DNA from: Diplolepis rosae
Taxonomy: Eukaryota; Arthropoda; Insecta; Hymenoptera; Diplolepididae
DNA length: 64,000 nucleotides
Assembly (NCBI GenBank): GCA_030998225.1
Contig: JAPYXD010000484.1
Coordinates: 4,774,001 to 4,838,000 of the forward strand
Direction: 5' to 3'
The translations under genes and the position numbers were made by a program. Every line of letters begins with the position of its first letter. Positions within the stretch are counted from its first letter, which is position 1. The notes under the pieces were generated by a model. It saw nothing but the letters and a program-made list of their open reading frames with translations, had not been told where the DNA came from and searched no databases. Shown one piece after another: positions 12,616-22,953 of this stretch.

Positions 12616-13041
12616 ATTTTTCCCAATCTTCTCAGAGGGCTTATTCCGAAGCCCTTCGATCTCCTCCTCCTTCCCTGTCTCTAATGAACTGCTTAAATTC
12701 AACTCCTAGTCACTTTTCACTAAATAATTCCAGGCAAAATAAAAATAAGCCGAGCAATTCTAACGAAACGCCTAACTGACGTAAAACGTCACCCCCAAAT
12801 CCATCGTTTGCGTTCTTGTTCAATATAAGGATGCCAAGTTCCCTCCCCAATGGTTTCACGCTTCACTCACCACCCTTACAAAAACAGGATAACTCTCCCT
12901 CCACTTTTGAGTTTCAGAGTCTTCTAATTAATGTCATCTCATCTGGCAATCCTCCAAAAGCTGAGGAGTGCCACAATCTGATTAATTCTCTTTCTACGAG
13001 TCTCTCCTCCATCTCCAGATCCCTTCTTTAATAACATCAGG

Positions 13042-13968
13042 ATGGCCCAAATCAGCGGACTGCGGATCATGCAGTGGAACTGCCCTGGAGTGGTAAATAA
13101 AAGCAGTGATTTAAATAATATTTCAGCCGACTTTGACATCCTACTTCTATGTGAAACATACTTAAAACCTGAAAAAACTTTCCTCATAAATAAAAATTTC
13201 AATATTATCAGATACGATAGATCATCTAACAATCGTGGTGGCTTGGCGATCGCGATCAGAAAAGAAATCGTTTTTTCAAAAATTTCATCAATCCTCAATA
13301 TAGAAAACAGCTTAGAAACTTTATCTATTTCCGTCAATACTTCTATAGGTCAGCTTCTAATAGTTTCCGCCTACAGAGTTCCGGTCGCGGACAAAGGAAT
13401 TTCTGAAAACACCTGAAGACGAAGTTTAGAAACAGTCACATATATTAATCCAAACAGCGTTCTTATTGCAGGTGATTTCAATTCGCATAATTATTTATGG
13501 GGCAGTGCTCGGGCTTGTCAAAATGGCATATCCTTTTGCCCCGCTCTTGATGATTCAGATTTAATTTCTTTGAATAATGGCAAGTCAACTTTCCTTAATC
13601 GTCCGAACGAATCCCCATCGATCCTGGATCTAACCTTTATCAGTTTCCATCTTTTCACTTCAAGCTCTCATGACGTGTGGGATGACGCTCTCGGGAGTGA
13701 TCATTACCCAGCGGTCACTCGCCTAGGAGTCCAAGTGCCTGTTTCTAAATATTATTCACAGAAATATAGTTTGAAGGGAATTAACTGGACTTTATTCTCG
13801 TCTGTGTTGAGAAATCTAATCAATTCCAGGTCCTCCGATGGTCTTCTGTCTGCTGAGGATCCCATAAAAAATTACAATACGTTTATGGAATATGTCGATG
13901 AGGCTGTCTTAATTGCTTGCGCTCCCCAGGTTCCCTCTAGGAATGGCCACTCTGGGACCTGTTACTAA
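13042..13968 (+). pseudogene. LINE ORF2, APE-type endonuclease domain
   Basis: ORF2 begins MAQISGLRIMQWNCPG and shows endonuclease motifs in order: MQWNC, FDILLLCETYL (metal-binding Glu), RGGLAIAIRK, GDFNSHNYLWGS, SILDLTF and GSDHYP (catalytic Asp-His). A single in-frame TGA at 13414-13416 interrupts it between the CET and GDFN motifs; the frame then continues. Known role: nicks target DNA for target-primed reverse transcription. It starts 427 bp after the end of ORF1. Confidence 0.85.
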
Positions 13969-14029
13969 ACTCTTCCCCGAAACTTCAAGCCGTTCGTCCC
14001 AGCTCCATGGTGGAATGGATCTTGTGATG

Positions 14030-15350
14030 ACGCCGTCAGAGATAGACGAAGAGCATTAATCGAATTCAGGAAAAATTCCGACTACAAAAACTATATAGCT
14101 TAGAAAAAAAACACAGCGAAAGCCAAACGTATTCTGAATAAAGCTAGGAGAACATCTTTCCAATCTTTCTGTGAATCGCTAGATAGAAAAACATCCATGT
14201 CCAGGGTATGGAGAGTCATTAAAACTTTTAAAACAGATACGCTCAGCCTGCCACATCTTCCTGTTCAGCCGATAGAGAGGTGATTGCTGATCTCCATGAT
14301 CTCGCTGAGCAAATTTGCCCCCCCCCCCCCCCCGCAGTCTTTCACTATAGTTTCCTTACTAACTTTTAGGTAAATGAATTTTGGGAATCCCCATTCTCCG
14401 AATACGAACTTAACATGGCTATTTCTTCTCTAAAAATAAAATCTTTCCCTGGCTTGGACAAAATTGACAATAATATCATCAGTCATTTTCCCAATGAAGC
14501 AAGATCTGCTCTCCTTAATAGTATATTATGTGCCTAGGCGCATGATGAGGGTTATTACACAACGAGCGACAATGCTCGAAGGAGATTCGAAGCCGAAGCG
14601 CGATCAGTCCTGCGAGCATTGTCGCGAGTCTCGTAATTACCCCAATTGTGTGCATTGGCACATATTCTATTTTATGTAACTTCGGCGCATATACGAGTTC
14701 TTATGTGTACACTCGAATCCAATCTGAAAATGTTGAAATTGCCGTGATAGGCGCATACGCAGTTCAATTTTTACATTACATTCCTCTGTATCGTAATACA
14801 CAACATTACGCTACTCTCAACTGTAGCGTAAAAACGAGTATACGCGTCGGAGGCACATAAAATATATAACGAACTTATGTTGTCTAGCTCATTTCCGCCT
14901 TCATGGAACAACTTCCTGGTCTTTTTTATTCCTAAATCAACTCCATATAAATACCGACCTATTTACCTAGCTTCTTGCTTATTTAAGTTAATGGATAAGT
15001 TAGTTTACAATAGACTTAGTTGGTATCTTGAACACAACTTTCATCTTTCCTCTTCACAATTTGGTTTTAGAAAGAGCAGATCTTGTGCTGATAATTTGGC
15101 TGTTCTCTCCACAGAAGTTTGGACGGGTTTTGCTTCGAGGGAGGTTACAGCAGGTTTGTTCTTGGACCTCAAAGGTGCTTTTCCCAGCGTAATACCTCAA
15201 CTCCTAATGGAAGATCTAAAAAACTTAGGTGTTTCGAAATCAATAGCTAAATTCACATATAGCTCCACCTCCTGTAAAAATATGTTCTTTAACATGAATG
15301 GAGAGTTGATTGGACCCAGAGTCAGCACCGTGGGCCTACCACAAGCCTGC
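14030..15350 (+). pseudogene. LINE ORF2, linker and reverse transcriptase fragment lacking the YxDD palm
   Basis: A linker rich in RRRALIEF and NKARRTSFQSFCESL-type sequence precedes the RT. Recognisable RT blocks are IKSFPGLDKI (14440s), then after the MITE NNFLVFFIPK, YRPIYLASCLFKLMDK, SSQFGFRKSRSCADNL and AGLFLDLKGAFPSV, ending at STVGLPQ. The catalytic YxDD motif and thumb that should follow are absent: sequence from about 15350 is unrelated. Stops, a poly-C run (near 14318-14334) and the inserted MITE make this non-functional. Confidence 0.85.
14526..14860. mobile_element. 335-bp MITE with TTATGTGCCT / AGGCACATAA ends
   Basis: It interrupts the RT reading frame: codons before (LLNSI) and after (YNELMLSS) fit together if it is removed. 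Ends are TTATGTGCCT and AGGCACATAA. The interior carries an imperfect inverted repeat around ACAATGCTCG...CGAGCATTGT and GCGCATACGCAGTTC. A second, split copy lies at 59101-60627. Bases just outside (AGTATA / AATATATA) suggest an AT-rich target but no exact duplication length can be fixed. Confidence 0.75.
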
Positions 15351-16340
15351 TGTAACCTGTCACTCGGATATGCCCCTATACAATGGCAACAATACATACC
15401 TGCGTGCCACGGCAAGAGCAAGGTAATCAACTCGCAGCGCTAGGGACAATAAGCTCAAGCGTCGTATCTCCCTCCCTGCATCCCGCGGTCAAGAGTGGGA
15501 GATGATGGACCATGGAGGGAGACTGGACTCAGGATGTAAAAACGCGATTCTGAGTCCAGAGAGGATTTCGGCGGCTCATAGACGAGCCACAAGCCATCCA
15601 GGAAGACTCTTGGGACAGACTAAAGGTTTTCTGCCTTTAGTTGAGTCTCAGTGATTCCTTGAGACGCTTTTGGGACAGGTTAAGGGCTTTTTACCCTTAA
15701 CTGAGACTTAATTCGACTCACAGTGAGGTGCAGTGGGTAGGATAAGGGTTTTCTGCACTTACTCCGAGCTCGGTGCTCTCACAACCATCAAGGCTACCTG
15801 AACTCATCCAGCAATGAATCACATTTCGCGGGTGAATGCGTCTGGTATACGCACATGCTTATGGACGACTGTGGAACCTCGGGAGACAAACTTAATAAGA
15901 GAAATAAAGAGAGAGAGAGAGATAGAGTAGGAGAATGAGAAAGACTGTTCTGCTAATTCGTACAAATGTCACGTTATAGGTTAATTTAGAAAGATATATA
16001 AATGTTCTATTGTAGGTTAAAATATAGCAAGTAAGAAAAGATATAAGACTGTAATAGAAATGCAGAATGGTATGCACCAAAGAGTCAATGTGAATGCTCA
16101 TAAGGTTGCTCGGATAAATGTCAAAACTTGATATGGCCGTATCTTTGTGAAAAAAAATCGCTCGTGACTCTTTAATAGCTCATTTTGAAGGGAAAGAGTA
16201 GTGCTAATTGGTAAAATTTGAGAAAAAAACAAAAAAATTTCTTGCGCTCTGTACATAACCTCAAAAGTAGCGAAAAACTCCATTTTTCGAGCACATAACC
16301 TGAAATATCTCAAAATCCTGACGTGATAGGCTGATTCTGA
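15350..16340. other. Unidentified segment replacing part of the LINE RT
   Basis: About 1 kb between the RT and RNase H regions with no LINE similarity. It is GC-richer at first (15350-15790) and contains three diverged tandem units of about 60 bp beginning near 15607, 15671 and 15735, each with GGGACAG or GGTAGG and a TTTTCTGC/TTTTTACCC core. A (GA)n tract lies at 15908-15922. The rest is AT-rich. Either an insertion of an unknown element or filler DNA from a deletion-repair event. Confidence 0.5.
15605..15775. repeat. Three diverged tandem units, about 60 bp each
   Basis: Units share (G)GGACAG.CTAA(A/G)GG.TTTT.(T/C)(G/A)CC followed by TTAGTTGAGTCTC-like sequence. Copies differ by many substitutions. 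Found only within the segment that interrupts the LINE. Confidence 0.5.
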
Positions 16341-16379
16341 TTCCTGATTCGGATTCTACGTCAAAAATTACTCCGGGAA

Positions 16380-17213
16380 CGACCCATAGCTTTTCAGCAA
16401 CAAAACCTTGCAGACCTGTGTAATGAATTCAAGGACTATCTTCTTTTCTATACAGATGGATCAAAATCTCAAGACGGTGGATCTGCGGGCTTCGCCTCCA
16501 TTTATCCTTTAAAACAACTGGCACACTCTTGGAAAATTAATAATGCAGCATCAATCTTTTCGATAGAAGCTATAGCCATTCTGCATACGCTAGATTATAT
16601 TAGTAAACAAGATTTTTAAAAAATAGCTATTTTTACTGACTCGCTGAGCGTTTTGGAAACTGTCTCATCTGCTACTCCAAATACTATCAAATCTCATCTC
16701 ATTTTTCTAATTAGAAACCGACTAGCAACCTTATCTTCTTTAGATTGCAATGTTTCACTGGTTTGGATTCCGGGACACAAGGGAATCCCGGGTAATGAAC
16801 TGGCGGATAGATTGACTAAATCTGCTTCCATCAAATCTGCTTCCATCAATGCTCCAACCCTAAGAATTCCATTACCTCCATTAGATTTTGCTAGATTCTT
16901 CCGGGAACATCTCGATAAAATTTTCCAAAATTACTGCAAAGAAGAAGGAAAACGTTTTGGCGCCTATTACACAGAACGTTTCTATAATTTTCACAGAAAA
17001 CCCTGGTTTACTAAGTTCAACGCAAGAAGAGAATGGATTGTATCCATATGTCGGATAGGGAGAGCAATCCACTAATTGAAGAAGACTTAGAGCACGTTCT
17101 ATGGCAGTGCCCTAGATTCGATAGCTTCCGTTTGATTGATATTGATATGTTACAGGTCGTTCATTATTGGAAAAGGATGGAATCACTCTACACCAGATCA
17201 TGGCGAAATAGTG
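16380..17213 (+). pseudogene. LINE ORF2, RNase H domain and C-terminal region
   Basis: All RNase H1-type catalytic landmarks can be read: YTDGSKSQDGGSAGFA (first Asp), SIFSIEAIAIL (Glu), IFTDSLSVLE (second Asp) and WIPGHKGIPGNELADRLTKS (His and last Asp). A TAA after KQDF (near 16617-16619) and a frameshift near 17065 break the frame. Downstream, EEDLEHVLWQCPRFDSFR is the Cys-containing C-terminal block typical of these LINEs. The mariner at 17214 then interrupts. Known role: degrades the RNA strand of the RNA-DNA hybrid during integration. Confidence 0.88.
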
Positions 17214-18125
17214 CTGTGATCAAATTGAAAGGTGAATTTTATTATTACTTTTAAAATCCTTACTTATTGTTCCAAATCTATTTCGTCTCCTTCGAAGGAA
17301 TCCCCTTCCACCGCGATACACTTATGCCAACGAATTTTCCAATCATCAAAACACTTGGCAAAGTTCTCCTTCGGAATAGCCTTCAGCGATTCGGTTTTTA
17401 TCTCCTCAATCGAGTCAAAACGGTGTCCCCGGAGCGGTCTCTTGAGTTTGCTGAACAACCAGAAGTCACACGGAGCTAAATCAGGTGAATACGGTAGTTG
17501 CGGAATGATATTTGTTGAAGTTTTGACGAAATGATCGCGTAAAACCAGTGCCGTGTGTTTGAGTGTTTTTGGTGCCAATCGAGATTTGACTCTTCTCAGT
17601 CCCAAATCGTTCTTCAAAATCGCTTGCACCGATCCAAATGATATTTGTAAACTATCAGCGACGTCTCTAATCGTCAATCGAAGATTTTTGAGCACCATTT
17701 CTTTGACTTGCTTGACGTGATGTTCATCAGTTGATGATTTTCGCCGATTTGACACCACATTTTTTTCAACACTCTCGCGACCTGACTTGAACTCATTGTA
17801 CCACTTGTAAACATTCTTTGAAGACAGAGACTGATCCCCAAATGCTTTCTGCAGCATCCTCAACGTTTCCGCAGCCGAAAATTCATTCCACAAACAGAAT
17901 TTAATGCAACTTCTTTGTTCAATAAATAAAGACATTGTAAAAATCGCAGAATTAAATTTTAATACCTCAAAAAAAAAAAGCGTAACTCAAACACTAATGA
18001 ATATTTTGATGTGAAATTTGGCACAGATGTCACTAACAGTACTACCAACTTATGGAAAAAAAAATCTGAGTTTCTAAAATCCCGGGAAGTTTAAATTTAA
18101 AATTCACCTTTCAATTTGATCACAG
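17214..18125 (-). mobile_element. Internally deleted mariner transposon (912 bp)
   Basis: The ends are matching inverted repeats starting CTGTGATCAAATTGAAAGG and continuing GTGAATTTTA. The right flank is TA and the left flank TG, a TA target duplication with one change. It is inserted near the 3' end of the LINE, and the transposase reads on the minus strand. Full-length relatives are near 1.3 kb, so roughly 0.4 kb is missing. Confidence 0.85.
17264..17935 (-). pseudogene. Mariner transposase with the first two catalytic residues deleted
   Basis: The frame is open for 223 codons from ATG 17935. The N-terminal half has the paired helix-turn-helix region (FCLWNEFSAAETLRMLQKAF, VYKWYNEFKSGRESV, IRDVADSLQISFGSVQAIL). 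After residue 130 or so it jumps from the end of the DNA-binding domain straight to HFVKTSTNIIPQ and PYSPDLAPCDFWLFSKLK, the third catalytic Asp block. The segment with the first two aspartates of the DD34D triad is gone, in frame. It could bind ends but cannot cut; such products can act as repressors, which is speculation here. Confidence 0.88.
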
Positions 18126-18210
18126 TAGTATACAAGACTACTTGAGTCAGTATAAAGCCAACGTATGCACACTCTAGTGGGCATAAATGAAGAAGGAGAA
18201 GACTCACAAT

Positions 18211-18947
18211 TTTAATAATTGTTTTCATTATTAATGAAGTTGAGTGTTTCCAGTGCAAATTTATTTAGTCATAAACATGAACTGAGTAAGTAAATTAGAA
18301 CTGAGTAAGTGTACTTATATCTCATTAACAAAATTAATTTATAGAATTAATGATATTAAATATTTAAAAGAAAATGTTTAATTTGTTTTTAACGAGTTTA
18401 TGAAGCTTTTAAATCTAAATAATGATTTATACTTATCATGTATTGATATATTTATCTGTGATTAAAAAGCTAATACACATGTGATAGAAAATTGTTTAAA
18501 GTTTTTGAAAAATACTATTGAGTGATTTATTTATTAGTTTGATTGTATATTTTTGATGCATACTGTAATTTAAAAAATGGATCAGAATATTGACAATTTC
18601 CGCATGAAATATTAAAGTTTTTTTGATTTAATGGAAGATCCTTTTAATAGGTGCTGTAACAATTTTTGCTAAAATTTATTGGTCGACTTTTTCTCTCCAT
18701 GGCGCAATTATTTCAGTGCAAGATTTCTTATGGATTTCAACTGACTAAATATTTTAATTATTTGTCAATTTAAGGTTCAATAATGTTTCATATTAGTTCA
18801 TTAAAATAATTTGAATATGATTAATGTTTGATAATGATATAATAATAGACAATTTTTATTTTTTCGATTAATAAATTAATTGCATTTTTTATTGGATCAT
18901 TAATAATTTATTGCTTGAATTAATTATATATATTAATTCAATCCATC
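18211..18947. other. AT-rich sequence, nothing recognised
   Basis: Low-complexity AT-rich DNA between the LINE tail and the solo LTR. No coding sequence, TIR or tandem repeat seen. Confidence 0.5.
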
Positions 18948-19126
18948 AATTTGTGACGTCCTGTCACTCACCTTCTACTATTATAATTAAATTTCCCCGT
19001 TTTTTGTTCGCTTAAGAAATCGGAAGGATTTCTTAGTCGAAACAAGGGTTAGGGATAGCCAACAATAAATAATTAATCAAATAAATTTTACAATTATTAA
19101 CCGTTTATTAAACAATCTACATAAAT

Positions 19127-19151
19127 GAGAGAGAGAGAGAGGGGGGGGGGG
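19127..19151. repeat. (GA)n followed by poly-G
   Basis: About seven GA units run directly into 11-12 G bases inside the solo LTR. Confidence 0.9.
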
Positions 19152-19217
19152 TATTTCTTTTTAACTTAAAATGGGGACTTACTACTTAAATTTATTTTAT
19201 TCCGCCTGGATCTGTGA

Positions 19218-19315
19218 AACTGGAACCACTAAACTGCTAACACTGGAACTGGTAACACGGGAACTGGTACCACTGGAACTTGTACCACTGGAACTTTTGT
19301 ACCACTGGAACTTCC
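19218..19315. repeat. Short tandem repeat, unit about 15 bp
   Basis: Five or so imperfect copies of CACTGGAACT(G/T)GTAC inside the solo LTR. On the plus strand this would encode a (L)ELVPLELV-like string, which has no other support as protein. Confidence 0.7.
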
Positions 19316-20122
19316 TTCTAATAACTGAAGACACTGATATCCAATTGATCCCCCGTTTTTACTTGAGGACGAACATACCGAAGAAACGATTCACTAATTT
19401 GACTGTTGAACTCTCCAATTTATTCTTAAGGGGAAGACTGTTATGTATTGGGGAGGACACTTGATGATACCGCTTCCGATCTTAACCCGACGAGAACTGA
19501 AGAAAAACCGACGATGAAACACTGAACTGAAGAAGACTGACTTTTCAAGGGTGAGTTCCGAAGCTTAAGATTTCCCGACGGCAACTGAACTTTTGCGGAT
19601 TCGCACTTGCTTTTATGGGCAATTTTCGGTCGATTGTGATCCTGGTCGCCATTTTTCAATCGATAGTTGGTTTGCCCTGGATATTTTTACCAACCTCTGG
19701 TTGACCCTTCCTCGACCTTCGCACGTGGCTGATCTGCTTGGCTTTTTCGCATATTGAAGAAGAAAAAGGGGAAGAATATATTCGAATAGTTTTCTTCCAC
19801 TGGTTTCCCCGACGTTCCTTCTTTTCAAAGCGACTAGACTTTTAATTTCCGTGTCTTGCTCCCCCGGTCGATATTCTTGTTTACTCAGCGCATTCCGATG
19901 GGGGTTCCTCGTTCACACCTTTGTAAGGGTTTCGACGATTCATTCATAACCGGTGTCTATTTATAAACTTACTATCTCTCTCCCCCTATTACAATCATAG
20001 TACTCTACATTTTATTTCGTATCATTAATAATTTCCAATACATATCTTTTCTGCATGTTTTATTCCGAATAATAATAATAATATTATAAATAAATGTTAA
20101 TGGTCACAGGACGTGACAAATT

Positions 20123-20707
20123 AATACTTATACTTTATTAAAGCAACTATATTAGATCAAATGATAAGGTCTTGTTACTCACGATGCAATGCATAATATT
20201 TTGTATTATCAACATAAAATAAGGCAATTAATGAAGAAAAGCAATAAATAAATATATTACTAATATTTCCATTATTATCGATATTGGTAAAGAAATATTA
20301 ATAAAGAAATAATTTTACTCTAATTATTCGTGATATAAGGATCCTATATGCAAGACAATTTATTTCTTGTATTTTTGCGATTAATTTTCTAGAGTGTTAT
20401 AACTATTTTATGTTCCAAGTTCTGATTAGTATTTAAAAATGTTATTTCAATAAAATTGATAATCTTAGTTCTTCAAAAATGATAAAACTTTAATTGTTTA
20501 TCAAATTTTCTCCATATAAAACAATACTTTCATATGAGAGGACGGAGGTGGCGCCGCCTTACGGATTAGTTTCCACCTGTCATCACTAAGAGACGACTTT
20601 TTTAACATTGAAAAAGGCCTTCGTCGGACAGGGCTGCTCACCTCTTAATGGTGTACTCACAAAATTCCTGATCATGGCGACATATACACGACACCAATAG
20701 TTAGGTT
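20123..20707. other. AT-rich sequence, nothing recognised before 20520
   Basis: 20123-20520 is AT-rich and featureless. 20530-20707 is less AT-rich and could be part of the mariner remnant that follows, but no protein similarity is readable. Confidence 0.45.
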
Positions 20708-20873
20708 AGGGCGCAGTCCCATGTCGAGAATCGAGAATAGGATAATAAAGGAATAGGGTAACAGGATTCAACCAATGAGATTATTGCACGAACTGAAGCG
20801 ACTACCTCATTGGCTAAATCCTGTTACCCTATTCCTTTATTATCCTCTTCTCCTCATCATGGGACTGCGCCCT
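20708..20873. mobile_element. Hairpin MITE (166 bp), AGGGCGCAGTCCCATG ends
   Basis: Almost entirely palindromic: AGGGCGCAGTCCCATG on the left is matched by CATGGGACTGCGCCCT on the right, and inner arms (AGGATAATAAAGGAATAGGG and its complement) also pair around a short loop. A direct relative of the end, AGGGTGCAGTCCCATGTC, lies alone at 22937-22953. It abuts the mariner 3' remnant. No clear target duplication. Confidence 0.8.
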
Positions 20874-21103
20874 CAGTATAAACATAAAGTCTTGTTGTGG
20901 TCGATGACACATGGTCTTGATTCATGGATAGCCTCAGAAGATGAACACTTTTACCGTAACGGTATTCGAGCTCTACCAGAAAGATGGGAAAAAGTTGTAG
21001 CTAACGATGGGCAATATTTTGAATGATTCATTTGTAACCATTTTTTCACAATAAAGTTGCATTTTCATAAAAAAAAACAGCGGGAACTTAGTTGCGCACC
21101 TAA
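20874..21103 (+). pseudogene. 3' end of a second mariner transposase and its TIR
   Basis: The C-terminal frame reads LDSWIASEDEHFYRNGIRAL followed by PERWEKVVANDGQYFE and TGA at 21024-21026, the standard mariner C-terminus. About 75 bp later the element ends GCGCACCTAA followed by TA, the inverse of the common mariner end TTAGGTGCGC. The rest of the element is missing; its left side is replaced by the hairpin MITE. Confidence 0.85.
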
Positions 21104-21723
21104 TATAATAAAAGATTTTGTATGTAGTCTATAATTATATAAATAATATAAGTTTTAGTTGAAGATTAATTTAACAGTTTTAGTATTTTAATGTGTTAAA
21201 TTCAAAATGAACCTAATCTCAAATTCCAATAGTATATAATTTTAATATATCGATAGTATAACTATTAGGTCCTTTTTTATTTATAAATATATTTATAAAA
21301 GCGAGCGTCTCTTATTGAACTTTAAAGGTGCTTTAAGTATTAATAAATAATTATTTAAACCATCAATTTTTTATTTTCTCTTTATATTCTCTTAAATTCT
21401 AGTTTATTTTACCTGAACTTGAATTCTTGAGAATTTAAAAACTCCAACTAAAATTGGTACCAATAGAATAGGGTCATTCTCATGTGCAAATAACAAAAAA
21501 TAGTATGTGTTGCGCGGGCGCGATAGGTGACTCCCTTATCAATATGTGAGGCCTGCACTCAGCTAGGCGCAGAGCGCAGATGATGCCTCTTCCAGACTCT
21601 TTGATGAGTTGCCGGTGTTTTGTCTCCGGGTCACTCAACTCGCCTTCGGCTTGTACTCGCATACCCTTGGACTCGACTTTGTCAATATATCACCTCGGCA
21701 TCGTTTGCTCCTGCGCCTTTTGT
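21104..21723. other. Intergenic; GC-richer block at 21505-21720
   Basis: AT-rich to 21480, then about 220 bp of higher GC (GCGCGGGCGCGATAGG, CTCGCCTTCGGCTTG) that looks like part of a transposon but carries no recognisable motif or frame. Confidence 0.4.
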
Positions 21724-21909
21724 CCCAGTAAGAAGGTGGGCATTGAATTGCATTGATATGTCAAGATCTGGAAAGAAACGGAATCGAGAATGAAACTTTT
21801 GAATTCATTTTAATTCTTGGCATTAAAAGTCATTCAAAATTTTCATTCTCAATTCCGTTTTTTACCAGATTTTGACATTTCAATGCCATTCAATGCCCAC
21901 CTTACTGGG
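21724..21909. mobile_element. Hairpin MITE (186 bp) with CCCAGTAAG ends
   Basis: CCCAGTAAG(AA)GGTGGGCATT at the left is mirrored by AATGCCCACCTTACTGGG at the right. Inner arms (TGACATTTCAATGCCATTCA and complement; AACGGAAT and complement) extend the stem almost to the centre. No coding capacity. Confidence 0.85.
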
Positions 21910-22037
21910 GTGCTAGCCTCACATTCATGCGGAAATCACCCACATCGCGTTCTTACAACATAATATACAATTCTTCAACTACCCTTCCTTTTTCGTACTT
22001 TTTCCAAATTTGGATTCCTCAATTTTCACGCTTTTTC

Positions 22038-22907
22038 CGAGATAGGACAGAAAAGTTTGAAAAAAAGAGTACAAAGTTAGACAAAATAGTTTGAAGACAG
22101 AACAAAGTAGGGCACAGCAGAATATGAAGGATTGAATAAAAAAGAGAATTTTGAAACATTTTTTTCAAATGAACTATTTTATTAGATGTTGTCAAAGCTT
22201 AGCATCTTAAATTTTTTATTTTGAACCCTGGTGTGTTGTAATCAATAATCAATTGAGGTGAAAGATTATTTTTGAATTGTTGAGACTTGTGAATTGACGA
22301 AAAAATCGTTGGATGGTATTGAATCATAACTTTTGTACAAAAAAAAGATCCAAAAGTTGATTAAAAAATAAAAATTTATCATTTGAAAAATCCGGACAAA
22401 AACCCGGACAAATTAAAAAATCCTGTAGGACAACTCACACAAGCCCTAAAATGAGGACATGTCCGCAGGGTGACCATAATTAATTTTCGAAATGTAGGAC
22501 AAAAAGGTTTGAAAAATAAGGACAAAGTAGGACAGAAAAGTTTGGAAAAGAGGACAAAGTAGGACATACACGTTTGAAAAAGAGGACGAGATAGGACAGA
22601 AAAGCTTGAAAAAAGAGTACAAAGTTAGACAAAATAGTTTGAAGACAGAACAAAGTAGGGCACAGTAGAATTCAAAGGATTAAATAAAAAAAGAGAATTT
22701 TCAAACCATTTTTTCATATTAACTATTTTATTAGATGTTATCATCAAAGCTTAACATTTTATATTTTTATTTTTGAACCCTGGTGCATTGTAATCAATAA
22801 TCAATTGAGTTGAAAGATTATTTTTGAATTGTTGAGACTTGTGAATTGACGAAGAAATCGTTAGATGGTATTGAATGATAAAATTTGATGCAAAAAAAAG
22901 ATCCAAT
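22038..22907. repeat. Tandem duplication, period 549 bp
   Basis: 22038-22354 and 22587-22907 are about 90% identical direct repeats: both begin CGAGATAGGACAGAAAAG, pass through GAACCCTGGTG and TAATCAATAATCAATTGAG, and end AAAAAGATCCAA. The spacer (22355-22586) holds GGACAAA-rich short repeats (about 25-bp period) and CCTAAAATGAGGACATGTCC followed by AGGGTGACCATA, which resembles hAT element ends. Confidence 0.85.
22440..22600. repeat. Short tandem repeat of AGGACAAAGTAGGACAGAAAAG-type units
   Basis: Four to five imperfect units of about 25 bp (AGGACAAA, TTTGAAAAA, AGGAC...) precede the second long copy. The same motif starts the first long copy. Confidence 0.7.
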
Positions 22908-22936
22908 TCACACAAGCCCTAAAATGCCCTACATTA

Positions 22937-22953
22937 AGGGTGCAGTCCCATGT
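22937..22953 (+). repeat. Isolated end of the AGGGYGCAGTCCCATG element family
   Basis: AGGGTGCAGTCCCATGT matches the terminus of the hairpin MITE at 20708 with one substitution, followed by different sequence (CAGCGATTTACGCAGCG). The opposite end was not found nearby. Confidence 0.6.

Larger units (their letters stand above)
11300..18210 (+). mobile_element. Decayed I-like non-LTR retrotransposon (LINE) with nested insertions
   Basis: Order on the plus strand: gag-like ORF1 with CCHC knuckles (11385-12615), APE-type endonuclease (13042-13968), reverse transcriptase fragments (14030-15350), RNase H (16380-17080) and a C-terminal region (to about 17213, resuming at 18126). The presence of RNase H after RT together with gag zinc knuckles points to the I/LOA-type LINE groups. 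Frameshifts, stops, a missing RT palm segment and three insertions (14526-14860, about 15350-16340, 17214-18125) make it dead. The 5' end is set approximately just before ORF1; the 3' end near 18210 is a guess from loss of resemblance. Confidence 0.85.
18952..20118 (-). mobile_element. Solo LTR (1,167 bp), probably minus orientation
   Basis: It begins TGTGACGTCCTG and ends CAGGACGTGACA, so it has TG..CA ends. The four bases AATT flank it on both sides (18948-18951 and 20119-20122), a 4-bp target duplication typical of Gypsy-type integration. Read on the minus strand it has TATA-like GTTTATAAATAG and CATAAAAGCAAG boxes followed by CAGTTCAGT start-like sequence and AATAAA, consistent with U3-R-U5. 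No internal retrotransposon is attached, so it is a recombined solo LTR. It includes a (GA)n/poly-G tract (19127-19151) and a short GGAACTGGTACCACT-type repeat (19218-19315). Confidence 0.8.
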
